Positions 34,943 to 44,336 of a DNA stretch of 64,000 nucleotides are shown here, piece by piece (the first letter of the stretch is position 1; every line of letters starts with the position of its first letter). The notes beneath the pieces are model-generated. The model was not told the origin of the DNA. It saw only the letters and a program-made list of their open reading frames with translations, and searched no databases. The translations under genes and the position numbers were made by a program. The stretch spans positions 124,001 through 188,000 of the forward strand of contig JAVBON010000002.1 in the NCBI GenBank assembly GCA_031550525.1, written 5' to 3'. Origin of the DNA: WRHT01 sp031550525 (lineage in GTDB: Bacteria; Desulfobacterota; Desulfovibrionia; Desulfovibrionales; Desulfovibrionaceae).

Positions 34943-36140
34943 TGCGTTTTTCCCCCTGCTTGTCCGTTCTGGAATAATTGAGCAAAAGCCCCACGCAGAT
35001 AAGGGAAGAAATGAGCGAGGTGCCGCCGTAGCTGAAAAATGGCATGGGCACGCCCTTGGAGGGCACGGAGCCGCTTATAACCGCCATGTTCAGCACCATG
35101 GGCAGGCACAGCACCAGAGTAAGGCCGAAGGCCGTAAGCCTGCCGCGCAATTCCTTTTGGGCCAGGGCGATGCGCAGACCGCGCCAAAATACCAGAGCCA
35201 GCAGTATGAACACCACGCTGATGCCTACAAGGCCTAATTCCTCGCCCAACACGGAGAGTATAAAGTCGGTATGCGCCTCCGGCAGATAAAAGAGCTTTTG
35301 CCTGCCCGCGCCCAGCCCCACGCCCGTGAGCCCCCCTGAGCCTATGGCGTAAAAGGATTGAACCAGTTGGTAGCCGCTGCCCTGGGCGTTGGCGAAAGGA
35401 TCCATAAAACTGGTAAGGCGCTGAAAGCGGTAAGGCTCCATAATAATCAGCAACAAGGCCGTGCCGCAGGCCAGAACGGCTGAAAGCATAAGATAAAGCA
35501 GACGCGTGCCGCCGATAAGGCACATGAAAAAGAGCAGCATGGTAAGCACGGTCGCGCCGCCGAAGTCAGGCTGGGCCAGCAAAAGCAGACAGAACAATCC
35601 GGTAATAAGAAAGGGCGGTATGATACCCCGGCTGAAAGTTTTTATGATGTGCTGCTTGGAGCTCATAAAGAAGGCCAAATAGAGCACCAGAGCTATTTTT
35701 GCGAATTCCATGGGTTGCAGCCGTATAAAGCCCAGGTTCAGCCATCTGCGCGCCCCGTTAACCGAGACGCCCACCGGGCTCAGGCACAGCGCCAGCATGG
35801 CCAGCACGCCGAACAGCGCTGGGTATTGAATGTTCTCTATTAAAGACCTTGGCATCTTGTAGGCTACAGCCAGACCAACAAGACCCATGGCGGCGAACAT
35901 AAGCTGGCGTTTGAAAAAGAAGTATTGGTCGTTATGAAAACGCATGGCCGCCACACCGCTGGATGAAAGCACCATGGTAAGGCCAAGGGCCAAAAGAACA
36001 AGCACTATGCCCAAAAGCCACCAGTCCGGCGCGCCGCCGCGCGTGTGGGTGTTGCCCGGCGCTTCATGGCGCAGGCTTACATGCCGGGCGGATTTGAACC
36101 TGCCCGCGTAACCCGATGCGGCTAGACCGGCGCTTCTCAT
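34935..36140 (-). CDS. ftsW: Septal peptidoglycan polymerase FtsW
   Basis: A 401-residue SEDS protein with about 10 transmembrane helices after a 45-residue cytoplasmic basic tail. Motifs: RWLNLGFIRLQPMEFAK, FTDFILSVLGEELG-like (AHTDFILSVLGEELGL) and PFFSYGGTSLISSLICVG. It acts with FtsI in septal wall synthesis. The start overlaps the murD stop by 4 bp. Confidence 0.96.
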   Translation of the reverse strand: MRSAGLAASGYAGRFKSARHVSLRHEAPGNTHTRGGAPDWWLLGIVLVLLALGLTMVLSSSGVAAMRFHNDQYFFFKRQLMFAAMGLVGLAVAYKMPRSLIENIQYPALFGVLAMLALCLSPVGVSVNGARRWLNLGFIRLQPMEFAKIALVLYLAFFMSSKQHIIKTFSRGIIPPFLITGLFCLLLLAQPDFGGATVLTMLLFFMCLIGGTRLLYLMLSAVLACGTALLLIIMEPYRFQRLTSFMDPFANAQGSGYQLVQSFYAIGSGGLTGVGLGAGRQKLFYLPEAHTDFILSVLGEELGLVGISVVFILLALVFWRGLRIALAQKELRGRLTAFGLTLVLCLPMVLNMAVISGSVPSKGVPMPFFSYGGTSLISSLICVGLLLNYSRTDKQGEKRNA

Positions 36141-37459
36141 TTTAATAACTCCGCTACACGTTTAAAATCTTTGCCGCGCTCTTTGTAGTTGGCATATAAA
36201 TCAAAACTTGAGGTAGCCGGGGCCATAAGCAAGGCGTCGCCCGGCACGGCCATGCCTCTCGCGCGGCGCATGGCGGCCTCCAGGGTGGCGTCCCAGCTTA
36301 CGGGCACACAGTCCGCCCAGGCTGGCTCAAAATGCTCGCGACTGGCCCCAAACAGCGCCACGGCCTTCACTTTGGATTGCAGCAGGGGTTTAATCCCTTC
36401 CAAATCTCCCCCCTTAAACACGCCGCCAGCCAGCAGAATTATAGGCCGCTCCAGCGCATTCAGGGCCACGCGCAAGGCTTCTATCGTAGTGGCTTTAGAA
36501 TCGTTTACATACAAGATGCCGCCCCACTCGCCCACACTTTCCAGGCGGTGCGGCAGCGGCGCAAACTCCGCCGCGGCGCGGGCGGCATCTTGCTCGCTCA
36601 CGCCAAATTCACGCACGGCCAGCCATGCCGCTTCCAGATTTGCCTGATTATGCCTGCCCAACAGCCAGGTTTGCGCAAAGCGCCCCTGCACGGCGGGGGC
36701 GGAAAAATATTCCATGCGGCCGCGCAGGTGTTTATCTTGCGCCAGTTGGAACAGATCTTCGCCCAAAATTGCAAGGTCGCGCGGGGTTTGGTTGGCGAAT
36801 ATTTTTAGCTTGGCGTCGCGGTATTCATCCATGTCGCGGTGCTGGTCCAGGTGATTTTCCGAAAGGTTTAGCAGCAGGGCCACATGCGGGTGAAAGGCGC
36901 TGGTAAGCTGCAACTGAAAACTGCTTACCTCCAGCACCAGCACATCAGCGGTTGGTCCGCCGTCTTCACGCGCCAGTATGTACTCTGAAAGAGGCGTGCC
37001 TATGTTGCCGCCCAAAAACACCTTTTTGCCGCCAGCCTCCAGCATGGCCGCAATAAGGCTTACAGTGGTGGTTTTGCCGCTGGTGCCGGTAACGGCTATA
37101 ATTGGCTCGTGAGCGAAAAACGCGGCCAGTTCCAACTCGGAGATGCAAGGCGGGTTGCCCGCTTCTTTAAGTAATTCTTCCAGCATGCGCACAGGCACGC
37201 CGGGGCTGGGCACCACCAGCGCGGCCCCGGCAAACTGCTCCTGCGCGTGCGGGCCGTTAATAAGCTCCAGTTCCAATGGCGCGGCCTTGGCTAAAAAATC
37301 CTCTTTAAAACCTTTGGGGTTGCTGTCCAAAAGGCGTACCTTGGCCCCCAGCCTGCGCAAAAGCGCGGCTGCGGCAAGGCCGGACGAGCCGCTGCCCACC
37401 ACAACTGCCAGTTCGCCGTTTTTTATGGGACTATCCACCAGAGTTCTCATTTTCATCAT
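36137..37459 (-). CDS. murD: UDP-N-acetylmuramoylalanine--D-glutamate ligase
   Basis: A 440-residue Mur ligase adding D-Glu. VVGSGSSGLAAAALLRRLGAKV is the nucleotide-sugar fold, AVTGTSGKTTTVSLIAAML the P-loop, LNLSENHLDQHRDMDEYRDAK and YVNDSKATTIEALRVAL the central motifs. Starts at 37459, 37456 or 37450 are all possible (MMKM). Confidence 0.96.
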   Translation of the reverse strand: MMKMRTLVDSPIKNGELAVVVGSGSSGLAAAALLRRLGAKVRLLDSNPKGFKEDFLAKAAPLELELINGPHAQEQFAGAALVVPSPGVPVRMLEELLKEAGNPPCISELELAAFFAHEPIIAVTGTSGKTTTVSLIAAMLEAGGKKVFLGGNIGTPLSEYILAREDGGPTADVLVLEVSSFQLQLTSAFHPHVALLLNLSENHLDQHRDMDEYRDAKLKIFANQTPRDLAILGEDLFQLAQDKHLRGRMEYFSAPAVQGRFAQTWLLGRHNQANLEAAWLAVREFGVSEQDAARAAAEFAPLPHRLESVGEWGGILYVNDSKATTIEALRVALNALERPIILLAGGVFKGGDLEGIKPLLQSKVKAVALFGASREHFEPAWADCVPVSWDATLEAAMRRARGMAVPGDALLMAPATSSFDLYANYKERGKDFKRVAELLK

Positions 37460-37472
37460 ATATACCGCCCGC

Positions 37473-38549
37473 CTAGCGCAGCTTGAGTATGGAAAGAGCT
37501 GCCAGCCCGAAAATTACGGAGGTGATCCAGAAGCGTATGATTATTTTCGATTCCGGCACGCCCTTAAGCTCAAAGTGGTGATGGAGCGGAGCCATGCGGA
37601 AAATACGCTTGCCGCCGGTAAAGCGAAAAAAGCCAACTTGCAGTATGACCGAAAGGGTTTCCAGCACAAACAGGCCGCCCACAACCACCAGAATAAGCTC
37701 CTGCTTGCACAGCACGGCCAGAAAACCCAAAGTGCCCCCCAGTGAGAGCGAGCCGACGTCGCCCATAAATACCTGAGCGGGATAGGCGTTGAACCATAAA
37801 AAACCCATGCCCGCGCCTATAAGCGCGCCGCAAAATACCGCCACCTCGCCCACGCCTGGTATGTAACCGACTTGCAAATAATCGGAGAATTTGACGTTGC
37901 CCGCCACGTAAATAAACACTGTAAAAACCACCCCGGCCACAATGGTTGGACCTATGGCCAAGCCATCCAGGCCGTCTGTAAGATTTACGCCGTTAGAGCA
38001 GCTAACCATTACCAGCAGGGCGAAAGGCAGGTAAAGCCAGCCCAAATCCGGCGTGAGGTCTTTGAAAAACGGAAAGTAAAGCACGGTGGAATACGCAGGC
38101 AGGCGCACCAGCAAAAACATGGCTACCCCGCCTATCAGCAATTGCCCCAGCAGCTTTTGTTTGCCGGTTATGCCCTTGTTGTTTCTGCGCCTTATTTTAA
38201 GCCAGTCGTCAATAAGCCCCACCAGCCCGAAACCGGTGAATACAAAAACCGAAAGCCAGACATAGGGGTTGGTCAAATCGGCCCATAGCAGCACGCTGGC
38301 TACAAGGCTGAAGGCTATGAGCACCCCGCCCATGGTGGGGGTGCCTGCCTTGGCTTTGTGCGCGGCCACGTCTTCCAGAATATACTGCCCGTATTTAAGC
38401 CGTTGCAGCCAGCGGATAAAAACCGGCCCCACCACTATGGAGATGAGCAAGGCGGTCAGCAAGGCCCACACAGAACGAAAGGTAATGTATTTGAATACGT
38501 TGAATATGCTGAAGTATGAGCTTAATGGAACCAGTATATGGTATAACAT
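37473..38549 (-). CDS. mraY: Phospho-N-acetylmuramoyl-pentapeptide transferase
   Basis: A 358-residue, about 10-helix enzyme that makes lipid I. GTPTMGGVLI, the aspartate pair region GLIDDWLK, NLTDGLDGLAIGP and MGDVGSLSLGG are intact, and PLHHHFELKGVPE near the C terminus is the MraY histidine loop. It is 13 bp upstream of murD. Confidence 0.97.
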   Translation of the reverse strand: MLYHILVPLSSYFSIFNVFKYITFRSVWALLTALLISIVVGPVFIRWLQRLKYGQYILEDVAAHKAKAGTPTMGGVLIAFSLVASVLLWADLTNPYVWLSVFVFTGFGLVGLIDDWLKIRRRNNKGITGKQKLLGQLLIGGVAMFLLVRLPAYSTVLYFPFFKDLTPDLGWLYLPFALLVMVSCSNGVNLTDGLDGLAIGPTIVAGVVFTVFIYVAGNVKFSDYLQVGYIPGVGEVAVFCGALIGAGMGFLWFNAYPAQVFMGDVGSLSLGGTLGFLAVLCKQELILVVVGGLFVLETLSVILQVGFFRFTGGKRIFRMAPLHHHFELKGVPESKIIIRFWITSVIFGLAALSILKLR

Positions 38550-38559
38550 TGCCGCGCCT

Positions 38560-39999
38560 TTAGTCGATCAGGTTGTTTAGGTAACGCTCGCGGAACAGTG
38601 CCGCGTATTTTTCAAGCCGCATGCCGCGTGAACCTTTAAAAATAGCTACGCCGGGCGTTTTTCCAGCCGCATTTGCCTTGGCGTGCTCGCCAAACAGGGC
38701 CAAAGCCTCCGAAAAATCCTTTTCAGTCTGCGCCTGCCGGAACACGCCCTTAAAGCCGCCCTGCGCCAGTCCAGCCATAACGGCCTCGGTCTGGCCGCCC
38801 TTCCACAGCACTACCTTGGCCCCGCTTGTTGCCATGGCCAAGCCATAGTCTTTATGCGCCCTTACCGCATCGTCGCCCAATTCCAGCATTTCGCCCAGCA
38901 CCAGAAAAAGCGGCCCTGCGGCCTCGCGGGCCATTTCCGCCGCCGTATCCAGCATACGCAGGGCGGAGAGAGGGTTGGCATTATAGCTGTCGTCAATAAG
39001 GGTAAAGCCTCCGCGTTGCTCACAATTGAAGCGCTGCGCAGGCAGTTGGGCCTGAGACAGCCCCATGGCGATTTCAGCGTTGGAAAGCCCCAAAAGATGC
39101 GCCGCGCCGGACACGGCAGCTACATTTTCCGCGCCGTACGCGCCGCGAAAAGGAGCAATTACTTCAAACTGCGTGCCTTTTACGCTTACCAGGTAACGGC
39201 CGGAAACCGCCGAAGCCGCGCCTGTATATTCCGCATAATAGTCGGCATCGCGCGATTTGGTTGAAAACAGGCGCAGGTCAACGCCCAGGGCCTTACTTTC
39301 TGACAGTAAATCAGGGTAATCGGCGCTTACCAGAGCCTTGCCGCCGGGCTTTATATGGGTGAGCAAACGGCTTTTGTAGTAGGCCACGCCCTTGTCGGAA
39401 AGCCCGCTCAGGTGCGCGTCGCCCACGTTAAGCACAATGGCGAGATCCGGCTGCAAAATCGCCCCCAGCTCGTCCATATCGTGCTTCTGGTTTATTCCGG
39501 CTTCAAATACCCAGAACAGCGCATCCAAATCCGCATTAAGCATGCTCATTGGAAGTCCTATCTGACTGTTCAGGTTTAAAAAATTGCGTGCGGTTTTGCC
39601 GCGTACCGACAGCACGGCGGAAAGCGCCTCTTTAACCGAAGTTTTACCCGCGCTGCCCGTAAGGCCGGTTACTTGGCCATTAAAGGAGCCGCGCCAAGCC
39701 GCGCCCAAAATTCCAAGTGATTTTACGGAATCTTCACAGCGCAGTACTGCCAGCGGCGGAGTTTGGCCTGGGAAAACATCTTTTTCGGCCAGCACGGCCA
39801 AAGCGCCCTGCTCCGCTACTTTGGCGGCAAAATCGTGCCCGTCGGCCCGCTCGCCTTTTATACAGACAAAAAGGCTGCCCTGCTCCGCCTTGCGGCTATC
39901 CGTAACCACAACGGCAGGCGTGGCCTCGGCAAGCTCGGTCGGCAGGTAACTTTGTGGGTTATGGCCCAAAATTGCGGACATTTCGCCAAGAGTAAACAT
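38560..39999 (-). CDS. murF: UDP-N-acetylmuramoyl-tripeptide--D-alanyl-D-alanine ligase
   Basis: A 479-residue Mur ligase. TGSAGKTSVKEALSAVL is the P-loop, FEAGINQKHDMDELGAILQPDLAIVLNVGDAHLSG the central motif, and LIDDSYNANPLSALRMLD the C-terminal one. It ends 10 bp before mraY and starts 2 bp after the murE stop. Confidence 0.96.
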   Translation of the reverse strand: MFTLGEMSAILGHNPQSYLPTELAEATPAVVVTDSRKAEQGSLFVCIKGERADGHDFAAKVAEQGALAVLAEKDVFPGQTPPLAVLRCEDSVKSLGILGAAWRGSFNGQVTGLTGSAGKTSVKEALSAVLSVRGKTARNFLNLNSQIGLPMSMLNADLDALFWVFEAGINQKHDMDELGAILQPDLAIVLNVGDAHLSGLSDKGVAYYKSRLLTHIKPGGKALVSADYPDLLSESKALGVDLRLFSTKSRDADYYAEYTGAASAVSGRYLVSVKGTQFEVIAPFRGAYGAENVAAVSGAAHLLGLSNAEIAMGLSQAQLPAQRFNCEQRGGFTLIDDSYNANPLSALRMLDTAAEMAREAAGPLFLVLGEMLELGDDAVRAHKDYGLAMATSGAKVVLWKGGQTEAVMAGLAQGGFKGVFRQAQTEKDFSEALALFGEHAKANAAGKTPGVAIFKGSRGMRLEKYAALFRERYLNNLID

Positions 40000-40001
40000 A
40001 T

Positions 40002-41516
40002 TTAGCCTTTAATGCCGAACAGCTCGCGCAGCACGGCCTGATCGCTGTAGTAAATTTTTTCCTTGCCTATAACCTGGTAGTCTTCATGCCCCTTGCCAGC
40101 CACCAGCAAGGCATCGCCTGGATGCATTAATGATACGGCCAAAGCGGTGGCGGCTTTACGATCCGGCTCAACATAATACTCCACGCAACCTGCCATGCCA
40201 GGCAGCACATCATTTATAATGCTCATTGGCTCTTCAGTGCGCGGGTTGTCAGATGTAACCACGGCCACGTCGGAACCGGCGCAAGCCGCGCGGCCCATAA
40301 TGGGGCGCTTGGTTTTGTCGCGGTCGCCGCCGCAGCCGAACACCGTTACAATGCGTTTGAATCCGGCGTCGCGCAGGGCTTTTAGGGCCTTTTCGATGGA
40401 ATCCGGCGTATGGGAATAATCCACAAAAGCCTCACGCCCTTCGGGGCCGGAGATACGTTCCAGCCGGCCTGGCACGCCAGTGAGGCTCTCTAAAATTTTA
40501 AGGTCCCGCGCCGCCACGCCAAGGCCCAAGGCCACAGCCTGCACGCCCAGAAGGTTCATGGCGTTAAACTCGCCAACCAAAGGTGAGAGCAGTTCCCATT
40601 CTTGCCCTTCGAATTGCATATGCAAGCGCAGCCCCTTGGGGCTTATGCCCAAGATTTTTCCGCGCAGGCGGCGGCTGCCGGGGGCCTGCCCCATGCCCAG
40701 CCCGTAAGCTATGTTCACGCCAGGCAGGGCGGAGCATTCGGTAAGCAGGCGCAGGCCATAGGGGTCGTCTATATTAATGGCCCTTACCTTGTCGGCCAGA
40801 GGGAAGCCGCCTTCGGAAACGCCGTTGAACAGCCGAGCCTTGGCTTTGTAGTATGTTTCCATATCATGATGAAAATCGAGATGATCTTGCGTAAGGTTGG
40901 TGAACAGCGCTCCGCTGAACTCCAGCCCGGCTACCCGTTGCTGATCCAGCGCGTGGGAGGAAACCTCCATAACGGCTGTATCAACGGCCAAGCGGTTGAA
41001 CTCGCCGAACATTTCATGCAACTCAAGGCAACCGGGCGTGGTAAGGGCGGCAGGGCGCACCACGCCCGGCCAGCGATAGTTTACAGTGCCCAGCACAGCT
41101 ACCGAATGCCCCAGCCCGGCAAAAAGCGCCTCCAGCAGATACGCGCTGGTGGTTTTGCCATTAGTGCCGGTTATGCCAACAAGCCTGCTCTGCGGGTTGC
41201 CGGAACGGTAATAGGCCCGTGCCAGAGCGCCAAGAGCCGGGCGGGCGTCCTGCACGGGCACGGTTTCCACCTCGCGCCCCTGCGCGGAGCATATGGCCTG
41301 TACTTTTTCCGCATGCTCTCCGGAGCAGACTATGCTGGATGCCCCGGCAGCCACGGCGTCGGCCAAAAAATCCAGCCCGCCCTTTGCGCCGGGGGCGGAG
41401 GGCGGCAGCACCACGAAAATATCGCCCGGCGTTACCTTGCCAGAATGCACGGCAGGCCGTGCCGCTTGCCGCCCGGCCAAGGCCAGAAGCTCGTTAAATT
41501 TTTGCTGGCGGTTCAT
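40002..41516 (-). CDS. murE: UDP-MurNAc-tripeptide synthetase (meso-DAP adding)
   Basis: A 504-residue Mur ligase. GITGTNGKTTSAYLLEALF is the P-loop, MEVSSHALDQQRV and NLTQDHLDFHHDMETYYKAKA are typical, and TSDNPRTEEP contains the DNPR signature of meso-diaminopimelate specificity, as in Gram-negatives. The start at 41516 overlaps the ftsI stop (ATGA); the frame extends to 41537 but that start is less likely. Confidence 0.96.
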   Translation of the reverse strand: MNRQQKFNELLALAGRQAARPAVHSGKVTPGDIFVVLPPSAPGAKGGLDFLADAVAAGASSIVCSGEHAEKVQAICSAQGREVETVPVQDARPALGALARAYYRSGNPQSRLVGITGTNGKTTSAYLLEALFAGLGHSVAVLGTVNYRWPGVVRPAALTTPGCLELHEMFGEFNRLAVDTAVMEVSSHALDQQRVAGLEFSGALFTNLTQDHLDFHHDMETYYKAKARLFNGVSEGGFPLADKVRAINIDDPYGLRLLTECSALPGVNIAYGLGMGQAPGSRRLRGKILGISPKGLRLHMQFEGQEWELLSPLVGEFNAMNLLGVQAVALGLGVAARDLKILESLTGVPGRLERISGPEGREAFVDYSHTPDSIEKALKALRDAGFKRIVTVFGCGGDRDKTKRPIMGRAACAGSDVAVVTSDNPRTEEPMSIINDVLPGMAGCVEYYVEPDRKAATALAVSLMHPGDALLVAGKGHEDYQVIGKEKIYYSDQAVLRELFGIKG

Positions 41517-43702
41517 ATGGCGCTCTCCTTCAGCCACAATACAATCTGGGGCGCCTCAGCGCCTTGCTGGTTAAAACCGTGCGCTGGCCAAGGGCTGCCG
41601 GGCAGGGGGGTCTGGTTTTCCACTACTTCGCCCTGCCCTTGTATTTGCGGCATTATGCCGTTAATGGCAAAAATCTCTATGGCCTGGCGCATGCTCATGC
41701 CGCGCACGTCAGGCACCACCGGCATATCGGCCTGCAAGCTGCCGGGCTGGGCCAACCTGCCCTTTACCTCGCGCGTGCCGTTATGCCCCACGCCTTGAGA
41801 GCCGCCAGGCACTGGTGAGGCTGAACGGTTTTTAAGCGCCGCGTCCTGCCGTGCTTTCATCTGGGCATATTGGGTTGGATCGAAGGTGGAGGCGTTGCCG
41901 GCGGCCAAGCCTGTTATGGCGGCGCTGGCAGGGTCAGGCAGACGCCCAGCATAGGCCAGAGTTTCCATGGTAACCTGCTTGAACACAGGCGCGGCCACCG
42001 AGGCGCCGTACTGGTTTTTAAGTGGCTCGTCCACCACTACCAGCACCAGCACTTCCGGGTTTTGCGCGGGGGCGAAACCAGCAAAAGATGCGGTGCGTTT
42101 TTCACCGTAAATGCCGTTTTCGGCTTTTTGAGCCGTGCCGGTTTTTCCACCCACTTCCATGCCAGGTATGCGGGCGAAGCGCCCGCCGCCGTCATCCTCA
42201 TGCACAACGGAGCGGAGCATGCGCAGTACCTCGGCACTGGTCTCGGCCGAAAAAACTCTTGTTTCGCCAGCAAAAGGCTGCTGGCGCAAATCGGCATTGC
42301 GCACTATTTGCAAAGGCTTTTTCTCGCCATAGTTGGCCAGACACAGATAGGCCTGGGCCATTTGCAGGGTGGTGGCTGAAAAGCTCTGCCCAAAGGCGGA
42401 AGAAGCCAGATCCGTATCTGGCCATTTGGCGGGGTTGCGCATGATGCCGGGGTTTTCTCCCATCAGGGGGAGGCCCGTGCGTGTGCCGAAGCCAAGTTTT
42501 TGCAGGTAGCCGCCATAGGTTTTGGCCCCCATGTCGAGGCCGATTTTACCCACACCTATATTGCTGGAATAACGCAGAATCTGCTCCACCGTCAGTTCCT
42601 TGTGCGGTCTGGTGTCGCGTATTACTTTACCGCGCAGGGTCCATTTGCCGTTTTCGCAGTTGTACACGGTTTGCGCGGTAATTTTGTGTTCCTGCAAGGC
42701 AGCGGCCACGGTAAAAGATTTTATGGTGGAGCCTTGCTCAAGCGCGTCCATGGCCAGCTTGTTGCGGCGATCGGTAGCTGAATGCTGGTTGTAAACGTTG
42801 GGGTTAAAAAAAGGATAATGCGCCCAGGCCAGAATATCTCCGCTTTTAACGTCCACAATAAGGCAGCCGCCCCAGGCGGCTTCGTTTTCCTGCACGGTTT
42901 TGGCTATGGCGTTTTCGGCAAAAAACTGTATTTGCGCGTCAATGGTAAGCTGCACATCCTGCCCCGCAAGCTCGTCAATCTCCTGCCTGCCGTCGCGGTA
43001 CATGCGCCCGCCTCTGGCGTCGCGATCTACTATCTGCCGCACTTCGCGGCCGGAGAGGCGGTTGTCGAACACGGCCTCAAGGCCGTCCAGGCCTTTATTG
43101 TCCAGGCCGACAAAGCCTATAAGCTGCCCCGCCAGATGCTTGTAGGGGTACACGCGCTCCTGTTCTTTTTGCAGATAAAGGCCCGGCAGGCCGGATTCCG
43201 CAATCAATTTGGCATCACGATCGGATATTTTGCGTTGAACCCAGACAAAACCCTTTTTGCCTTTAAGAGTGGCCGAAAGCTTGCTTTCAGGCTGGCCAAG
43301 AGTGCGTGCGAGAAAGGCCGTTACGGCCTTGAGATCTTCAATTTCAGAAGGACGGGCGGAAAGGGAGTAACTTTCAATGCTGCCGGCCAGCACGTTGCCG
43401 TTGCGGTCCAGAATGGAACCGCGCCTGCCCACATGCACCTCGCCGGTTTTATGCTGGCGCTCGGCCCGGTTGGCGTATTCCGGCCCCTGCACTACCTGCA
43501 GCACGTAAAAACGGCTCCACAAAAGCAGCCAGACCAGCAGCAGCGAAAAGGCCACCAGCAGCATGAAAACCCTGCCCCAGTCCACCTTGCCGCTTTTGGC
43601 CCCAAGGCCGGCAAACACAGCGGCCAGCCTGCCGGAAGACTTGCTTCCGGTAAAGCTCTGGCGCATGTTGCGCTTTGTTTTTTTACTTTGCCCGAAAATC
43701 AT
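41513..43702 (-). CDS. ftsI: Peptidoglycan transpeptidase FtsI/PBP3 with C-terminal PASTA domain
   Basis: A 729-residue class B penicillin-binding protein. A cytoplasmic tail, one transmembrane helix (about 45-68), the dimerisation domain (RRGSILDRNGNVLA) and the transpeptidase domain with STIK (about residue 340), SSN (YSSNIG) and KTGTAQ are present. After a linker of about 70 residues rich in Ala, Gly and Pro, the last 70 residues form one PASTA unit (MPVVPDVRGMSMRQAIEIFAIN). Length is larger than the about 590 residues of enteric FtsI because of the linker and PASTA. It is translationally coupled to murE. Confidence 0.96.
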   Translation of the reverse strand: MIFGQSKKTKRNMRQSFTGSKSSGRLAAVFAGLGAKSGKVDWGRVFMLLVAFSLLLVWLLLWSRFYVLQVVQGPEYANRAERQHKTGEVHVGRRGSILDRNGNVLAGSIESYSLSARPSEIEDLKAVTAFLARTLGQPESKLSATLKGKKGFVWVQRKISDRDAKLIAESGLPGLYLQKEQERVYPYKHLAGQLIGFVGLDNKGLDGLEAVFDNRLSGREVRQIVDRDARGGRMYRDGRQEIDELAGQDVQLTIDAQIQFFAENAIAKTVQENEAAWGGCLIVDVKSGDILAWAHYPFFNPNVYNQHSATDRRNKLAMDALEQGSTIKSFTVAAALQEHKITAQTVYNCENGKWTLRGKVIRDTRPHKELTVEQILRYSSNIGVGKIGLDMGAKTYGGYLQKLGFGTRTGLPLMGENPGIMRNPAKWPDTDLASSAFGQSFSATTLQMAQAYLCLANYGEKKPLQIVRNADLRQQPFAGETRVFSAETSAEVLRMLRSVVHEDDGGGRFARIPGMEVGGKTGTAQKAENGIYGEKRTASFAGFAPAQNPEVLVLVVVDEPLKNQYGASVAAPVFKQVTMETLAYAGRLPDPASAAITGLAAGNASTFDPTQYAQMKARQDAALKNRSASPVPGGSQGVGHNGTREVKGRLAQPGSLQADMPVVPDVRGMSMRQAIEIFAINGIMPQIQGQGEVVENQTPLPGSPWPAHGFNQQGAEAPQIVLWLKESAI

Positions 43703-43720
43703 ATATTTTCCACAGCATGG

Positions 43721-44014
43721 CTAGGGCAAACGCCGTATCTGGCCAGGTTTGGCGTTATGCATGCCAAATTCGCGGGCCTTGACCTGCAAATGATACGGCG
43801 AGAGCAACCTGTCGCGCTCCACTTCCAGTTTGGATGAATACGACACAAAATCGGCGTAACGCGACTGGGCGTGTTTAAGCTCGTACCCCAGCGAGGTACG
43901 CTGGGTGTTTATCCACACCATACAGAGGCCCAACACAAAACTTACGGCAAGGGAGGCTGCCATGGCCGCCAGCCACGGGCTGCGCGCTGGTGTGTTGTTA
44001 TTGCTTCCGCTCAT
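43721..44014 (-). CDS. ftsL: FtsL-like division protein
   Basis: A 97-residue bitopic protein: short cytoplasmic tail, one helix (PWLAAMAASLAVSFVLGLCMVWI) and a periplasmic coiled-coil (GYELKHAQSRYADFVSYSSKLEVERDRLLS) ending in HLQVKAREFGMHNAKPGQIRRLP, the segment that contacts FtsI/FtsQ. Size, topology and position between rsmH and ftsI identify it. The start at 44014 is inferred; the frame runs on to 44248 through a repeat, which is not part of the gene. Confidence 0.82.
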   Translation of the reverse strand: MSGSNNNTPARSPWLAAMAASLAVSFVLGLCMVWINTQRTSLGYELKHAQSRYADFVSYSSKLEVERDRLLSPYHLQVKAREFGMHNAKPGQIRRLP

Positions 44015-44336
44015 GCCTGTATTCTCTGATTTAACCGTTTTTCCTCTGGAGGGAATTTCGTCCTTCCCTCCGGAGGTTCTGTAAGCAGCGCCTTTGCTGG
44101 AACCTTGCTTACAATTAGAATTTTTGTTTTCTGGCAAGGAAGACTGGTTGATTCGCCGCATCCTGCGGCTCCCCCTACGGGGCGCCTTCGGCATCCAATT
44201 TCGCAATCCTGCGAAACTGTTAATCCAGAGCGCTGTATATGCAGACATACATAAGCTTCACACCGGACTGACCTGACGCGGCCAGAGGGCAGGCAATTAT
44301 GAGGCAGCTTCTCCATCGCGCTTCCGGGCGGTGCCC
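44015..44336. other. 322-bp spacer between rsmH and ftsL filled with repeats and hairpins
   Basis: This breaks the otherwise tight dcw cluster. It contains CCTC-GGAGGGAA/TTCCCTCC-GAGG (44043-44076, with one T-G pair), GTAAGCA/TGCTTAC (44081-44112, with inner CAGC/GCTG) and repeat copy B (44150-44220). No ORF with support. Confidence 0.65.
44150..44220 (+). repeat. Intergenic repeat core, copy B (between rsmH and ftsL)
   Basis: CCCCCTACGGGG hairpin, GCGCCTTCGGC, TCCAATT at 44194-44200, and the second hairpin TTTCGC-AATCCT-GCGAAA then CTGT. Compared with copy A both arms of the second stem differ in a matched way (ATGC/GCAT versus TCGC/GCGA). Confidence 0.7.

Noticed and set aside
44015..44248. 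N-terminal extension of FtsL back to 44248
   Set aside because: The extension runs through repeat copy B and hairpins, is unlike any FtsL, and the ATG at 44014 gives the usual size and topology.
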